Assembly: GCF_000702625.1 (NCBI RefSeq)
Contig: NZ_JNIS01000001.1
Coordinates: 558,001 to 622,000, forward strand
DNA length: 64,000 nt
Direction of reading: 5' to 3'
Origin: Exiguobacterium oxidotolerans JCM 12280
GTDB lineage: Bacteria > Bacillota > Bacilli > Exiguobacteriales > Exiguobacteriaceae
The notes under the pieces are model-generated. The model saw nothing but the letters and a program-made list of their open reading frames with translations, ran no database searches and was not told the origin of the DNA. Shown here piece after piece: positions 37,824 through 47,040 of the stretch. The position numbers were made by a program, and so were the translations under genes. Numbering within the stretch: the first letter of the stretch is position 1; each line of letters opens with the position of its first letter.

Positions 37824-37829
37824 ATTATA
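37824..37829 (-). promoter_or_regulatory. Extended -10 of tcdA
   Basis: Minus strand TGA-TATAAT, an extended -10, about 40 nt upstream of the tcdA ATG, directly after the hairpin's T-run. Confidence 0.5.
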
Positions 37830-37830
37830 T

Positions 37831-37855
37831 CATAAAAAAAAACGTCATGCGACGT
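37831..37855 (-). terminator. Terminator between 6S RNA gene and tcdA
   Basis: ACGTC pairs with GACGT over GCAT, followed on the minus strand by about nine T. Works as a back-up terminator for the upstream RNA gene. Confidence 0.65.
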
Positions 37856-37883
37856 GTCTTTTTTTAATCATTTTTAATTTTAA

Positions 37884-38091
37884 TAAAAAGACGATGGGAC
37901 CCGAAGTGCCGTGTCGATACCTTATTTTTGAACCTGCTGTGCAGGTGGGTGTCTTATCCGATTCCTATTCGTACGTCCTCCTGCTGTGTTACGAGGCATG
38001 TACTACTAGTTGGAACGTCAAACTCCCTATCAAAAAAGAGTGGCTCAAAGATAAAAGGCGGCTCTCGTACATCTCAGGAACCCCATCTGTT
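37884..38091 (-). ncRNA. ssrS: Probable 6S RNA (BsrB/SsrS type)
   Basis: No protein frame fits, but a strong promoter and T-run frame about 208 nt. The 5' GATGGGGTTC can pair with the 3' GGGTCCCATC (closing stem with G-U pairs). The CCUU...UUUGA region pairs with UCAAAAAUAAGG, a small hairpin ACCTGC-ACA-GCAGGT lies on the 3' side of the bubble, and an apical stem forms from GTAC/CCTC and GAGG/GTAC. This long rod with a central bubble is the 6S shape, and the place (between tcdA and aspS) matches B. subtilis bsrB. 6S RNA binds RNA polymerase in stationary phase. Confidence 0.72.
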
Positions 38092-38097
38092 GCATTT

Positions 38098-38126
38098 AAT
38101 ATAGCATTCCCCTAACCGAATTGCAA
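38098..38126 (-). promoter_or_regulatory. Promoter of the 6S-like RNA
   Basis: Minus strand TTGCAA, exactly 17 nt, TATATT. No ribosome site or start codon follows. Confidence 0.75.
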
Positions 38127-38165
38127 CTCAATCTGCTTCTAAAAAAATGATATTTTTTTAACGAC

Positions 38166-39353
38166 TCAGGGTGATGTCCAACGCCTCGTGAAGGCGCCTG
38201 TCGGATCATACATTTGTTGCTGAAAAATAGGATTGAAGCGTGGAATTCGAGTCGCATTTCCGACACCTGCGATATAAGCCCAGTTACCATAATTTGAAGC
38301 GACGTCATAATCGATCAGTTGGCTTTCAAAGTATGACGCCCCGACGCGCCAATCCTGTCCAAGCTCATGAATCAAATAACTCGCAGTAATTTGTCGCCCA
38401 CGATTCGACATCCATCCCGTTTCTCGAAATTCATGCATGAAGGCATCCACGAACGGTTGCCCAGTTCGTCCTTCGATCCACATCGAAATGATTGACTCGT
38501 CCGTCGGCCAGACGTTACTCCCTTCTCGTAAACCTTGCGCAAGAAATAATCGATTCCCCGTCTCTCGCATCGTGAAATGAAAGAAGTCGCGCCAAAGTAA
38601 CTCGAAATACAACCAGTATGTCGATTCATTAGCACCATGCCGTCTTTCTACGCTTTGAAGTTCTGCCATGACCCGGCGTGGGGATAAGGAACCGTTCGCT
38701 AACCAGGCCGATAATTTGGAGGAATCATCCCGACCGAAACCATTCCGTGTTTCCTTATACGTAAAAATAGGTCCTTCCAGATATGCTTTTAATTTTGCAC
38801 GCCCCGTCATCTCCCCTCCTTCAAAGGGAAACGCATCACCTGATGCATAAGCGGGTAACGTAATAGCAGCCGCAGGGTCTTCAATCGCAACTGGTTGTTC
38901 AAAATGTCCCGACCGCTCGACTTTCTTGCGAAAGGCTGAAAAGACATGCGCCAATTTGTCGCTACCGATTTGTTCACGGCGATACAACGTCTGCGTTTCA
39001 TAGATGTGTGCCGTGAATTGTGCAAGCACTGCCCGCTCATCAATTGATTCGTAATACCCCGTCATCCGATGAAAGTAAACGACGTCTCCCGGCTTCATAA
39101 ACCGTCCCAACTGTTCGCTGACGTCCCCGGTTAAAATCGTTAACTCGATTCCGAGTCGTCCTAACTCCTCCTGAAGCGTCTGTAACGTTTCACGCTCAAA
39201 TTTCATTTGAGCACGTCCACGTTCAAATCGTCTCGTATTTAACGGTTGTTGAACAAAGACAGCTTTGACCGTTGAATGTGCCTGACGTGCCTGCGCTAAG
39301 GCTTCGTGATCGTCGACACGTAAATCAGCACGGTACCATACGATTCCACTCAT
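38166..39353 (-). CDS. Cryptochrome DASH / photolyase family protein
   Basis: Blue-light flavoprotein of the photolyase/cryptochrome family, about 395 aa. An N-terminal antenna domain begins IVWYRADLRVDDHEAL; the C-terminal FAD domain holds TGWMSNRGRQITASYL, then DWRVGASYFESQLIDYD, SNYGNW and AGVGN, the pattern of the DASH subgroup. DASH proteins repair cyclobutane dimers mainly in single-stranded DNA; a classical CPD role is also possible. The start is ATG at 39353 or 39356, behind AAAGGAG. Not found at this place in B. subtilis. Confidence 0.9.
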   Translation of the reverse strand: MSGIVWYRADLRVDDHEALAQARQAHSTVKAVFVQQPLNTRRFERGRAQMKFERETLQTLQEELGRLGIELTILTGDVSEQLGRFMKPGDVVYFHRMTGYYESIDERAVLAQFTAHIYETQTLYRREQIGSDKLAHVFSAFRKKVERSGHFEQPVAIEDPAAAITLPAYASGDAFPFEGGEMTGRAKLKAYLEGPIFTYKETRNGFGRDDSSKLSAWLANGSLSPRRVMAELQSVERRHGANESTYWLYFELLWRDFFHFTMRETGNRLFLAQGLREGSNVWPTDESIISMWIEGRTGQPFVDAFMHEFRETGWMSNRGRQITASYLIHELGQDWRVGASYFESQLIDYDVASNYGNWAYIAGVGNATRIPRFNPIFQQQMYDPTGAFTRRWTSP

Positions 39354-39497
39354 CATCTCGTCTCCTTTCACCCTCGTCCTGTTTCATCATCTCAAGGATT
39401 TCGGGATTCGCCTACTCTGCAATATGCCGAAAAGGTTTCAGCTTTTTGTTTTCGTGGAATATAGTTAATACAAAACGGTGTAAGGAGTGACAGACAG

Positions 39498-39614
39498 ATG
39501 GCTAAAAAAGGAAAATTAAGAACGTTAATCACGCTCGCGACGACAGTTGGACCAATCGTCTATAAGTTTTATAAACAACAACAATCTAAAAAAACAACGA
39601 ACACTCCTAAATAA
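39498..39614 (+). CDS. Small basic hydrophobic protein, 38 aa, unknown
   Basis: ATG at 39498 preceded by AAGGAG (about 10 nt) and followed by a strong terminator. The product starts MAKKGKLRTL, has a short hydrophobic core (TLITLATTVGPIVYKFY) and ends with a Gln/Lys/Thr-rich tail. It could be a small membrane-associated peptide. No family recognised. Regular spacing of RBS, frame and terminator supports a real gene. Confidence 0.65.
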   Translation: MAKKGKLRTLITLATTVGPIVYKFYKQQQSKKTTNTPK

Positions 39615-39620
39615 AACGTC

Positions 39621-39659
39621 AAGACGCGACGGACTTCATTGTCCCTCGCGTCTTTTTTT
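39621..39659. terminator. Terminator of the 38-aa ORF
   Basis: AAGACGCGA-C-GGAC pairs with GTCC-C-TCGCGTCTT, followed by TTTTTTT on the plus strand. Can also stop mpg from the other side. Confidence 0.85.
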
Positions 39660-39663
39660 GTTG

Positions 39664-40248
39664 TCACTTTTTACTGACACCAGGACTTCCCTCTTCATAA
39701 AACCGCCACGGATAGTGTGTCGCTTCACCGGCATTCGGAATCCCAATCCGTGTCGTCTCGATGATTTGTCCAGACTGACCCGCAACGAGCCGAAAACGTT
39801 CTTGATATAAATCTTCCCCCGACTCAGCAGTCGTTAAGCCAAAGGCCTGACAGAGCTTCGCTGGTCCGTTGACCAAGTTTTTGAGTTGGGTGTTCGTCAG
39901 TTCGTGATACGATCTATGAAATCGACGATAGGCGATGATCTCATGACCTGAAATGATTTCCGCTCCCCGCAGTAAGACGGCATACCCTTGCCCGACCTCT
40001 CCACAGACAAAATTCAAGCAATGATGCATGCCATAAGTAAAGTAGACATAGAGATGCCCTGCTTCACCGAACATCGGTGCCGTTCGTTTCGTCGGACGGC
40101 CACTGTAGGAATGTGCAGCTTGATCATCCGGTCCGAGATACGCTTCGACCTCGACGATTCGCATCGTCACGTCATCGACCGTCAGAACACTCCCAATCAA
40201 TTCTTTGCCGACTTCAAGCGGTGACCGTTCAAAAAAACTCCGTTCCAT
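39664..40248 (-). CDS. mpg: 3-methyladenine DNA glycosylase (AAG/MPG family)
   Basis: Base-excision repair glycosylase for alkylated and deaminated purines. 194 aa, usual length. EAYLGPDDQAAHSY carries the catalytic Glu and substrate-binding residues; RTAPMFGEAGHLYVYFTYGMH and VLLRGAEI follow, and the C-terminal NGPAKLCQAFG is typical. RBS GGAGGGAG. Together with the nearby photolyase it forms a small repair insertion between the 6S gene and aspS. Confidence 0.94.
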   Translation of the reverse strand: MERSFFERSPLEVGKELIGSVLTVDDVTMRIVEVEAYLGPDDQAAHSYSGRPTKRTAPMFGEAGHLYVYFTYGMHHCLNFVCGEVGQGYAVLLRGAEIISGHEIIAYRRFHRSYHELTNTQLKNLVNGPAKLCQAFGLTTAESGEDLYQERFRLVAGQSGQIIETTRIGIPNAGEATHYPWRFYEEGSPGVSKK

Positions 40249-40328
40249 TGTTGCTCCCTCCTAATCTTCCAATCACTCTTAAAAAATCAGAATCTTGAAT
40301 TAGTCAAAACCCATTTAACTAAAAGAAA

Positions 40329-40360
40329 CAGACTCCCTTCCAAAAGAGGAAGAAAGTCTG
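40329..40360 (-). terminator. Terminator of hisS-aspS
   Basis: CAGACTTTCTTCC pairs with GGAAGGGAGTCTG (with G-U pairs), followed on the minus strand by TTTCTTTT. Confidence 0.78.
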
Positions 40361-40369
40361 ATGTGATGA

Positions 40370-42133
40370 TTATTGTTTGACAGCCGTCCGGATTGACAAC
40401 TCATTTAATTGTGCGTCCGAGACCGGGCTCGGTGCTGCAGTCAACAAGTCGCTCGCTGACGCCGTTTTCGGGAACGCAATCGTATCGCGTAAATTCGTCC
40501 GTCCCGCAAGTAACATGATCAAGCGGTCAAGACCGAGTGCGATACCGGCGTGCGGCGGTGTACCGTATTCAAAGGCTTCCATCAAGAATCCGAACTGTTC
40601 GTTCGCTTCTTCTTCCGTGAAACCAAGTAATTTGAACATCCGCTCTTGGATATCGCGCTCATAAATCCGTTGCGATCCGCCACCTAACTCATACCCGTTC
40701 AAGACTAGGTCATAGGCGACGGCAAGGACGTTACCTGGGTCCGTTTCAAGTTTGTCGAGGTCTTCACGGCGTGGCATCGTGAATGGGTGGTGGTTCGCAT
40801 AGAAACGGCCGTCTTCTTCTTCGAATGTTACGAGTGGGAAGTCCGTCACCCAGAGGAAGTTAAAGACCGTTTCGTCAATCAAACCAAGTTCTTTCGCCAG
40901 TTTTTGACGAAGTGCACCAAGGCTATCCGCGACGATCGACGCTTTTGCTGCGACGAAGACGAGTAAGTCACCTGCTTCTGCTTCCGTTGCTGCGACGAGA
41001 CGCGCAACCGCTGCTTCGTCAAAGAATTTCGCGATTGGTCCGTTTAAGCCGTCCGGAGTCACTTTGACCCAGGCGAGACCTTTCGCGCCGTAAATTGCCG
41101 TGAACTCTTGTAATTTATCGATGTCTTTGCGTGAGAAGTTGTCTGCTGCCCCTTTGACGTTCAATGCTTTGACTTCGCCACCGGCTTCAAGCGCCATATC
41201 GAAGACTTTAAAGCCTGCCCCTTTGACGGCTTCCGCAACATCGATCAGTTCGAGACCGAAGCGTGTATCCGGTTTGTCCGAACCGAATCGGCTCATCGCT
41301 TCTGCGTATGGCATCCGTGGGAATGGTGTCACGATGTCTTTTCCGAGTGTCTCTTTCATGACACGTGTCATCATCGACTCCATCATCGCATACAAGTCTT
41401 CCACGTCCATGAAGCTCGTTTCGATATCGACTTGCGTGAACTCCGGCTGACGGTCTGCCCGTAAGTCTTCGTCACGGAAACAACGTGCGATTTGGAAGTA
41501 GCGCTCAAAACCAGATACCATCAATAACTGTTTAAACAACTGTGGTGATTGTGGTAACGCATAGAATTCACCTGGGTGGACACGGCTTGGTACGAGATAG
41601 TCACGCGCGCCTTCCGGTGTCGATTTCGTCAAGATCGGTGTTTCGACCTCAAGGAAATCTTGCTCGTCAAGGAAGTTCCGCATGATGTTCGAAGCTTTCG
41701 AACGGAGACGGAATGTCTCTTGGAGCGACGGGCGACGTAAATCAAGGTAACGATACTTCAAACGAAGATCTTCTGATGTTTGCTCTGCTTCCTCACTGAT
41801 TGGGAATGGCGTCATTTTTGAAGCGTTCAAAATAACGACTTCATCCGCAACGACTTCAACGAGCCCCGTCGGCATGTTCGGGTTCGGATTTTCGCGTTGG
41901 ACGACTTTCCCTTTAATATCAAGCACGTACTCGGAACGAATCGATTCCGCTAAGCGGTGTGCTTGTTCGTTTTCCGGTTGGAAGACGACTTGGACGATTC
42001 CTGTCCGGTCGCGGAGATCGAGGAAAATCAAGCCCCCGAGGTCGCGTCGTTTTTGAACCCATCCTTTTAGTTGGACGGACTGTCCGATGACGTCTTCCGT
42101 CACGTGTCCATTCATATGTGTGCGTCCGATCAT
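40370..42133 (-). CDS. aspS: Aspartyl-tRNA synthetase
   Basis: Class IIb synthetase. 587 aa: N-terminal OB-fold anticodon domain ([13 protein letters not shown]), catalytic core with [20 protein letters not shown], the GAD insertion domain, and motif 3 [13 protein letters not shown]. Its ATG overlaps the hisS stop by 4 nt. It is therefore controlled by the His-specific T-box of hisS, an arrangement also seen in other Bacillales. Confidence 0.97.
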   Translation of the reverse strand: MIGRTHMNGHVTEDVIGQSVQLKGWVQKRRDLGGLIFLDLRDRTGIVQVVFQPENEQAHRLAESIRSEYVLDIKGKVVQRENPNPNMPTGLVEVVADEVVILNASKMTPFPISEEAEQTSEDLRLKYRYLDLRRPSLQETFRLRSKASNIMRNFLDEQDFLEVETPILTKSTPEGARDYLVPSRVHPGEFYALPQSPQLFKQLLMVSGFERYFQIARCFRDEDLRADRQPEFTQVDIETSFMDVEDLYAMMESMMTRVMKETLGKDIVTPFPRMPYAEAMSRFGSDKPDTRFGLELIDVAEAVKGAGFKVFDMALEAGGEVKALNVKGAADNFSRKDIDKLQEFTAIYGAKGLAWVKVTPDGLNGPIAKFFDEAAVARLVAATEAEAGDLLVFVAAKASIVADSLGALRQKLAKELGLIDETVFNFLWVTDFPLVTFEEEDGRFYANHHPFTMPRREDLDKLETDPGNVLAVAYDLVLNGYELGGGSQRIYERDIQERMFKLLGFTEEEANEQFGFLMEAFEYGTPPHAGIALGLDRLIMLLAGRTNLRDTIAFPKTASASDLLTAAPSPVSDAQLNELSIRTAVKQ

Positions 42134-43410
42134 TGTGTTGCCTCCTTTAATTTTGCGACGATCGTATCTGCGACCGCCGACAAGGGAACATCTGTCTGTT
42201 CGCCTGTCTCCATATTTTTTAATGCTGCGGCACCACGCTCGACTTCTTCATCACCGAGGATGACCGTATACCGCGCCTTCATCCGGTCCGCTGCCTTGAA
42301 CTGCCCTTTAAATTTGCGACCGAGATAATCACGATCTGCCGTGAGTCCTTCGAGACGCATCAATTGGAGCAGGCGTGTCGCTGTTTTTTCGACTTCTTCA
42401 TTGCCTTGGGCGACGATGAAGACATCAATCGCTTCGTCGATTTCCGGCAAGACTTGTTCATTCTCAAGTGCCATCAAGAGACGCTCGATGCCGATCCCAA
42501 ACCCAATCCCTGGTGTCGCAGGTCCACCGATTTGTTCGACGAGACCGTTATACCGTCCACCACCGCAAAGCGTCGTAATCGCACCGAAACCTTCTGCCTC
42601 GGACATGATTTCAAATGACGTGTGGTTGTAATAATCAAGACCACGGACGAGTGTCGGATCGATGACATATTCAATCCCTAATGCATCAAGGTGCGATAAG
42701 ACTTGATCGAAGTAGTCTTTCGACGCTGCATTCAAGAAATCGAGAATCGAAGGTGCCGTCGCCATACTCGGGTGATTCCGGTCGACTTTACAGTCAAGGA
42801 CACGCAACGGATTCGCTTCCAAGCGGTTTTGACAATCTTGACACAATTCGTGTGCGACCGGCTTGAAGTGGTTGACGAGTGCTTCACGGTGTGCGGCACG
42901 ACTTTCGCTGTCACCCAGTGAGTTGATGACAAGTTTTAATTGTTTCAGACCGAACGACCGGTAGATACTCATCGCGAGACTGATGACTTCTGCATCGATT
43001 GCCGGTTCTTCACTGCCAAGCGCTTCGACGCCGTACTGGTGGAGCTGACGGAAACGTCCTGCTTGCGGACGTTCATAACGGAACATCGGTCCGATGTAGA
43101 ACAATTTCGTCGGCTGGTTCGGTGCTCCGTACAGTTTGTTCGTCACGAATGACCGTACGACCGCTGCCGTCCCTTCCGGACGAAGTGTAAATTGATCTTT
43201 CCCGCGTTTTTCGAGCATGAACATTTCTTTTTGAACGATGTCGGTCGTTTCTCCGACACCCCGTTTGAAGAGTTCTGTTTCTTCAAAGATTGGTGTCCGA
43301 ATTTCTTTATAGTTGTATCGTTTACTAATCTCACGTAATTGATTTTCGATATACTGCCAGCGTTCAACCGTCCCCGGAAGGATATCAAACGTACCGCGTG
43401 GTAATTTCAT
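42130..43410 (-). CDS. hisS: Histidyl-tRNA synthetase
   Basis: Class IIa synthetase. 426 aa, usual size. Motif 1 region at the start (PRGTFDILP), motif 2 ([17 protein letters not shown]), the His-binding [12 protein letters not shown] and motif 3 ([13 protein letters not shown]), then the C-terminal anticodon domain. RBS AAGGAGG. Controlled by the T-box just upstream. Confidence 0.97.
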   Translation of the reverse strand: MKLPRGTFDILPGTVERWQYIENQLREISKRYNYKEIRTPIFEETELFKRGVGETTDIVQKEMFMLEKRGKDQFTLRPEGTAAVVRSFVTNKLYGAPNQPTKLFYIGPMFRYERPQAGRFRQLHQYGVEALGSEEPAIDAEVISLAMSIYRSFGLKQLKLVINSLGDSESRAAHREALVNHFKPVAHELCQDCQNRLEANPLRVLDCKVDRNHPSMATAPSILDFLNAASKDYFDQVLSHLDALGIEYVIDPTLVRGLDYYNHTSFEIMSEAEGFGAITTLCGGGRYNGLVEQIGGPATPGIGFGIGIERLLMALENEQVLPEIDEAIDVFIVAQGNEEVEKTATRLLQLMRLEGLTADRDYLGRKFKGQFKAADRMKARYTVILGDEEVERGAAALKNMETGEQTDVPLSAVADTIVAKLKEATQ

Positions 43411-43436
43411 CCTAATTCCTCCTTAAAAATGAATAC

Positions 43437-43689
43437 AAAAAAGTCCTCGTCCGCAAAGGGACGAGAACTTGAAGATCCCGTGGTACCACCCTGGTTGCTG
43501 AAAAAATTCAGCCACTCGGTGCAGTTAACGCCTGCTTACGATTTTCCCTACTGCAGTGTTCAGGAAAATACCTCGGAAGGGTCTTTCATCCAGGTCATCT
43601 GATCACCCTTTCAGCCAAGGGGCGACTCTCTAAGCAGACGAGGTCTTGAATTACTCCTCTTCGTCATCGGTTCTATAATCGTTCTGTTA
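43437..43689 (-). promoter_or_regulatory. T-box leader of hisS-aspS (His specifier CAC)
   Basis: Minus strand. Core GGGTGGTACCACGG at about 43479-43493. The specifier loop reads GAA-CAC-TGC with CAC at 43556-43558. Terminator: GTTCTCGTCC pairs with GGACGAGGAC, then TTTTTT (43437-43468). An AGAGAG start of stem I is present. No gene in 43411-43732. Confidence 0.92.
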
Positions 43690-43695
43690 CCATTT

Positions 43696-43724
43696 ATATT
43701 GCATCGTTCCCGAAGTCCTGTCAA
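43696..43724 (-). promoter_or_regulatory. Promoter of the hisS T-box transcript
   Basis: Minus strand TTGACA, 17 nt, CAATAT (alternative AATATA at 18 nt). It lies just past the dtd stop. Confidence 0.72.
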
Positions 43725-43732
43725 GACTTTGG

Positions 43733-44170
43733 TCACTTTTCTAAAATTAACGTGACCGGTCCGTCATTGATGAGGGCGATATCCATCATCGCACCGAACT
43801 GTCCCGTTTCGACCGTTGTCCCGTTCGAACGAATCCGTGTATTGAAAGCTTCATAAAGTTCATTTGCAAGATCTGGCTTCGCGGCTTCGGTAAATGCCGG
43901 ACGCCGCCCTTTTTTGACGTCTCCGTATAACGTGAACTGGGAGACCGATAAAATCTTCCCGTCGACATCATCGAGCGAACGGTTCATCCGTTCTTCCTCA
44001 TCCTCGAACACGCGTAGCCCGGCAATTTTATCTGCTAACCAATTGACTTGATCGAGCGTGTCCTCATGCGTGACCCCGACGAGCAATAAAAATCCCCGAT
44101 CGATTTGACCGATGATCGTTCCGTCGACCGTCACGCTCGCTTCTTTGACGCGTTGTAAAACGACTCTCAT
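43733..44170 (-). CDS. dtd: D-aminoacyl-tRNA deacylase
   Basis: Removes D-amino acids and glycine mischarged on tRNA. 145 aa. The two signature motifs [10 protein letters not shown] (SQxxL) and NDGPVTLIL (GPVT) are complete. It follows relA by 12 nt. In B. subtilis an amidase gene (yrvJ) lies between hisS and dtd; it is absent here. Confidence 0.95.
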   Translation of the reverse strand: MRVVLQRVKEASVTVDGTIIGQIDRGFLLLVGVTHEDTLDQVNWLADKIAGLRVFEDEEERMNRSLDDVDGKILSVSQFTLYGDVKKGRRPAFTEAAKPDLANELYEAFNTRIRSNGTTVETGQFGAMMDIALINDGPVTLILEK

Positions 44171-44182
44171 CCTATCCGCTCC

Positions 44183-46381
44183 TTACGTCATCATGACGCG
44201 ATGGACTGCATACACGTCTGAGATTTGTTTAATCCGGTCGACGACTTTTTGTAAGTGATTGACGTTATTGATCGCGATCGTCATCGAAATCTTCGCTTGT
44301 TTGCTGTTATCGCCTTTACCACTGACGGCAACGATGTTCGTGTTCGTCGCGGACACGGACTGAAGCACTTCGTTGAGCAGACCGGCACGATCATACCCCG
44401 AGATTTCGATTTCGACATTATAACTCTTGACCGTTTTTCCTTCATGTTCCCACTCGACTTCGAGCAGACGTTCCGGATTTTGTTCATTCAAAACGTTCAG
44501 GCAATCCGAACGGTGAATCGATACACCGCGTCCACGCGTAATATAACCGACGATGTCGTCCCCGGGAACCGGATTACAACAGCGACTCATCCGGACGAGC
44601 ATATTGTCGATGCCTTTGACACGCACACCTTCTGGATTTTGCTTTTTCGGACGGTCAAATGTTTTCATTTCACTGATGGCGTCATTTAACTCTAAGTTTT
44701 TCGACTCTTTGTCTTTGCGTAATTTTTCCGTCAATTTATGGGCGACCTGAGCAGCTGTCAAACCATGATAGCCGACTGCGGCATACATGTCTTCTTCTTG
44801 ACCGAAGTTGAACTTCCGCGTGACGTCTTCGAGCGTTTTATCCGTGATGACTTCCTTCGGTTCAAAGCCAAGTTTTTTAACTTCTGCTTCAATCAGTTCG
44901 CGTCCTTTAAGGACATTTTCTTCGCGCTGTTGCCGTTTGAACCATTGACGGATTTTATTTTTCGCCTGACTCGAGACACAGATTTTTAACCAGTCCTTAC
45001 TCGGACCGTAACTATGCTTCGACGTCACGATTTCAATGATATCGCCCGTTTTCAATTTATAATCGATCGGAACCATCCGTCCGTTGACCTTCGCACCAAT
45101 CGTCCGGTGACCGATCTCCGTATGAATCCGGTAGGCATAATCAATCGGGACCGAGCCTTTCGGTAGCTCGATAACGTCACCCTTTGGTGTAAAGACGTAC
45201 AACATATCACTAAAGAAATCGACTTTGACGGATTCCATGAACTCTTCCGCGTCCGCCGTATCTTTCTGTAATTCCAGAATCTCACGGAAATGAGCAATCT
45301 TATCTTCAAATCCCGATTTCGCTTCTTGCTCTTTTCCTTCCTTGTACGCCCAGTGTGCGGCGATCCCGTACTCGGCGATGAAGTGCATGTCTCGTGTCCG
45401 AATTTGAACCTCGAGCGGCTCCCCCTTCGGTCCGATGACGGTCGTGTGCAGCGACTGGTACATGTTCGGTTTCGGCATCGCGATGTAATCCTTGAAGCGA
45501 CCCGGCATCGGTTTGTATTGCGTATGAATGATACCGAGGACTGCGTAACAATCTTTGATCGAATCGACGATGATCCGGACTGCCATCAAATCATAAATCT
45601 CACTGAATTCTTTTTTCGAGTTTTGCATTTTATTATAGATCGAGTAAATGTGTTTCGGACGACCGTCGACCTCAGCAGCGATCTGTACCTCATCCAACAC
45701 TTCATTGACCTCTCCGATGACGGAATTAACGAGCGCTTCACGTTCCGTTCGTTTTTGTTTCATCATCGAGACGATCCGGTAGTATTGCTGTGGATTGATA
45801 TAACGCAGACTAATGTCTTCAAGCTCCCATTTAATCGTCGAAATACCGAGACGGTGTGCAAGCGGCGCAAAAATTTCGAGTGTTTCTTCCGCTTTTTGCA
45901 CTTGCTTTTCTTTAACCATGTGTTGCAAGGTCCGCATGTTATGCAGACGGTCAGCAAGCTTGATCAAGATGACACGAATGTCTTCTGCCATCGCAATGAA
46001 CATCTTCCGGTGATTCTCTGCTAATTCTTCACGTTTGGATTTATATTTAATTTTCCCGAGTTTTGTTACACCATCAACGAGCATCGCAACGTCCGGTCCA
46101 AACCGTTCCGTCAACTCTTCCAGCGTAATGTCTGTATCTTCTACGACATCATGAAGAAGCGCTGCAACAATCGTCGTGGCATCGAGTCCGATGTCGACAA
46201 GAATCCCGGCAACTTGTACCGGGTGAATGATATAAGGTTCACCCGACCGACGAAATTGTCCATCATGCTCGTCTTTTGCGAATTGGTAGGCACGTTCAAT
46301 ATCGTTCACTTCTGCCTCTGTCATGTACTCCGCACATCGAGCGAGAAGGTCTTCTACGTTTACGATTTGTTTATTTGTCAT
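44183..46381 (-). CDS. relA: Bifunctional (p)ppGpp synthetase/hydrolase RelA
   Basis: Master enzyme of the stringent response. 732 aa. HD hydrolase domain (His53, His77-Asp78, EDTDITLEEL), synthetase domain (DLMAVRIIV, KDYIAMPKPNMYQSLHTTV), TGS (VFTPKGDVIELP), conserved-Cys/zinc-finger region (SRCCNPVPGDDI) and C-terminal ACT domain. All hydrolase and synthetase residues appear intact, so it is a true bifunctional Rel. It has a strong own promoter. Confidence 0.97.
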   Translation of the reverse strand: MTNKQIVNVEDLLARCAEYMTEAEVNDIERAYQFAKDEHDGQFRRSGEPYIIHPVQVAGILVDIGLDATTIVAALLHDVVEDTDITLEELTERFGPDVAMLVDGVTKLGKIKYKSKREELAENHRKMFIAMAEDIRVILIKLADRLHNMRTLQHMVKEKQVQKAEETLEIFAPLAHRLGISTIKWELEDISLRYINPQQYYRIVSMMKQKRTEREALVNSVIGEVNEVLDEVQIAAEVDGRPKHIYSIYNKMQNSKKEFSEIYDLMAVRIIVDSIKDCYAVLGIIHTQYKPMPGRFKDYIAMPKPNMYQSLHTTVIGPKGEPLEVQIRTRDMHFIAEYGIAAHWAYKEGKEQEAKSGFEDKIAHFREILELQKDTADAEEFMESVKVDFFSDMLYVFTPKGDVIELPKGSVPIDYAYRIHTEIGHRTIGAKVNGRMVPIDYKLKTGDIIEIVTSKHSYGPSKDWLKICVSSQAKNKIRQWFKRQQREENVLKGRELIEAEVKKLGFEPKEVITDKTLEDVTRKFNFGQEEDMYAAVGYHGLTAAQVAHKLTEKLRKDKESKNLELNDAISEMKTFDRPKKQNPEGVRVKGIDNMLVRMSRCCNPVPGDDIVGYITRGRGVSIHRSDCLNVLNEQNPERLLEVEWEHEGKTVKSYNVEIEISGYDRAGLLNEVLQSVSATNTNIVAVSGKGDNSKQAKISMTIAINNVNHLQKVVDRIKQISDVYAVHRVMMT

Positions 46382-46441
46382 CCCTTTTCCTCACCCAGTC
46401 CCCGGGATTGCTTCCGCCTAAATCCCTAATATATATCTTCT

Positions 46442-46470
46442 ATTATCGTGAAATCTTGATAAGATGTCAA
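46442..46470 (-). promoter_or_regulatory. Promoter of relA
   Basis: Minus strand TTGACA, exactly 17 nt, GATAAT. It follows the apt terminator directly. Confidence 0.8.
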
Positions 46471-46516
46471 AATAAAAAGAAATACCCCCCCGACAAGTTC
46501 GTCGGGAGAGTATTCC
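46471..46516 (-). terminator. Terminator of apt
   Basis: GGAATAC-TCTCCCGAC pairs with GTCGGGGGGGTATTTC, loop GAACTT, followed on the minus strand by TTTTTATT. Confidence 0.78.
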
Positions 46517-46521
46517 TGTCA

Positions 46522-47040
46522 TTAGTCTTCGTAGCGAATCAATGACAAAATATCGTAACCTGCTAATTTTTCACGTCCACCCAGTCCATCTAGTTCAATC
46601 AAGAACCCGATTCCGGCAACCGTTCCACCAAGTTGTTCAATCATTTTGATCGTTGCTTCAATCGTCCCGCCTGTCGCAAGCAAATCATCCAAGATGACAA
46701 CACGTTGCCCTGGTTTGATGGCATCATGGTGCATCGTCAAGACATCTTTGCCGTACTCAAGACCATACTCGACACGGACTGTCTCACGAGGGAGCTTGCC
46801 TTCTTTACGAACGGGCACAAAACCGATTTCCATTGCGTATGCCGCAGGGCAACCGACGACGAATCCACGTGCTTCCGGTCCTGCAATAACATCTGCCCCT
46901 TGCTTGCGTGCATAATCGACGAGTGCATCGACCGATTGTTTGTAAGCCGGACCATTTTCCATCAATGATGTGATGTCTTTAAAGCTGATTCCTTCTTTCG
47001 GCCAGTTCTCGACCTCTTTTATATGCTGTTTGAACTCCAT
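46522..47040 (-). CDS. apt: Adenine phosphoribosyltransferase
   Basis: Purine salvage enzyme making AMP from adenine and PRPP. 172 aa, family length. PRPP loop [14 protein letters not shown] and the [10 protein letters not shown] segment are typical. It overlaps the recJ end by 22 nt and has its own RBS (GGAGG) inside recJ. The adenine it uses is a product of MtnN, encoded upstream. Confidence 0.96.
   Translation of the reverse strand: MEFKQHIKEVENWPKEGISFKDITSLMENGPAYKQSVDALVDYARKQGADVIAGPEARGFVVGCPAAYAMEIGFVPVRKEGKLPRETVRVEYGLEYGKDVLTMHHDAIKPGQRVVILDDLLATGGTIEATIKMIEQLGGTVAGIGFLIELDGLGGREKLAGYDILSLIRYED

Noticed and set aside
45290-46024. 244-codon open frame on the plus strand inside relA
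   Set aside because: It lies fully antisense to the conserved RelA domains, has no ribosome site and gives a low-complexity product; a mirror of relA codon usage.
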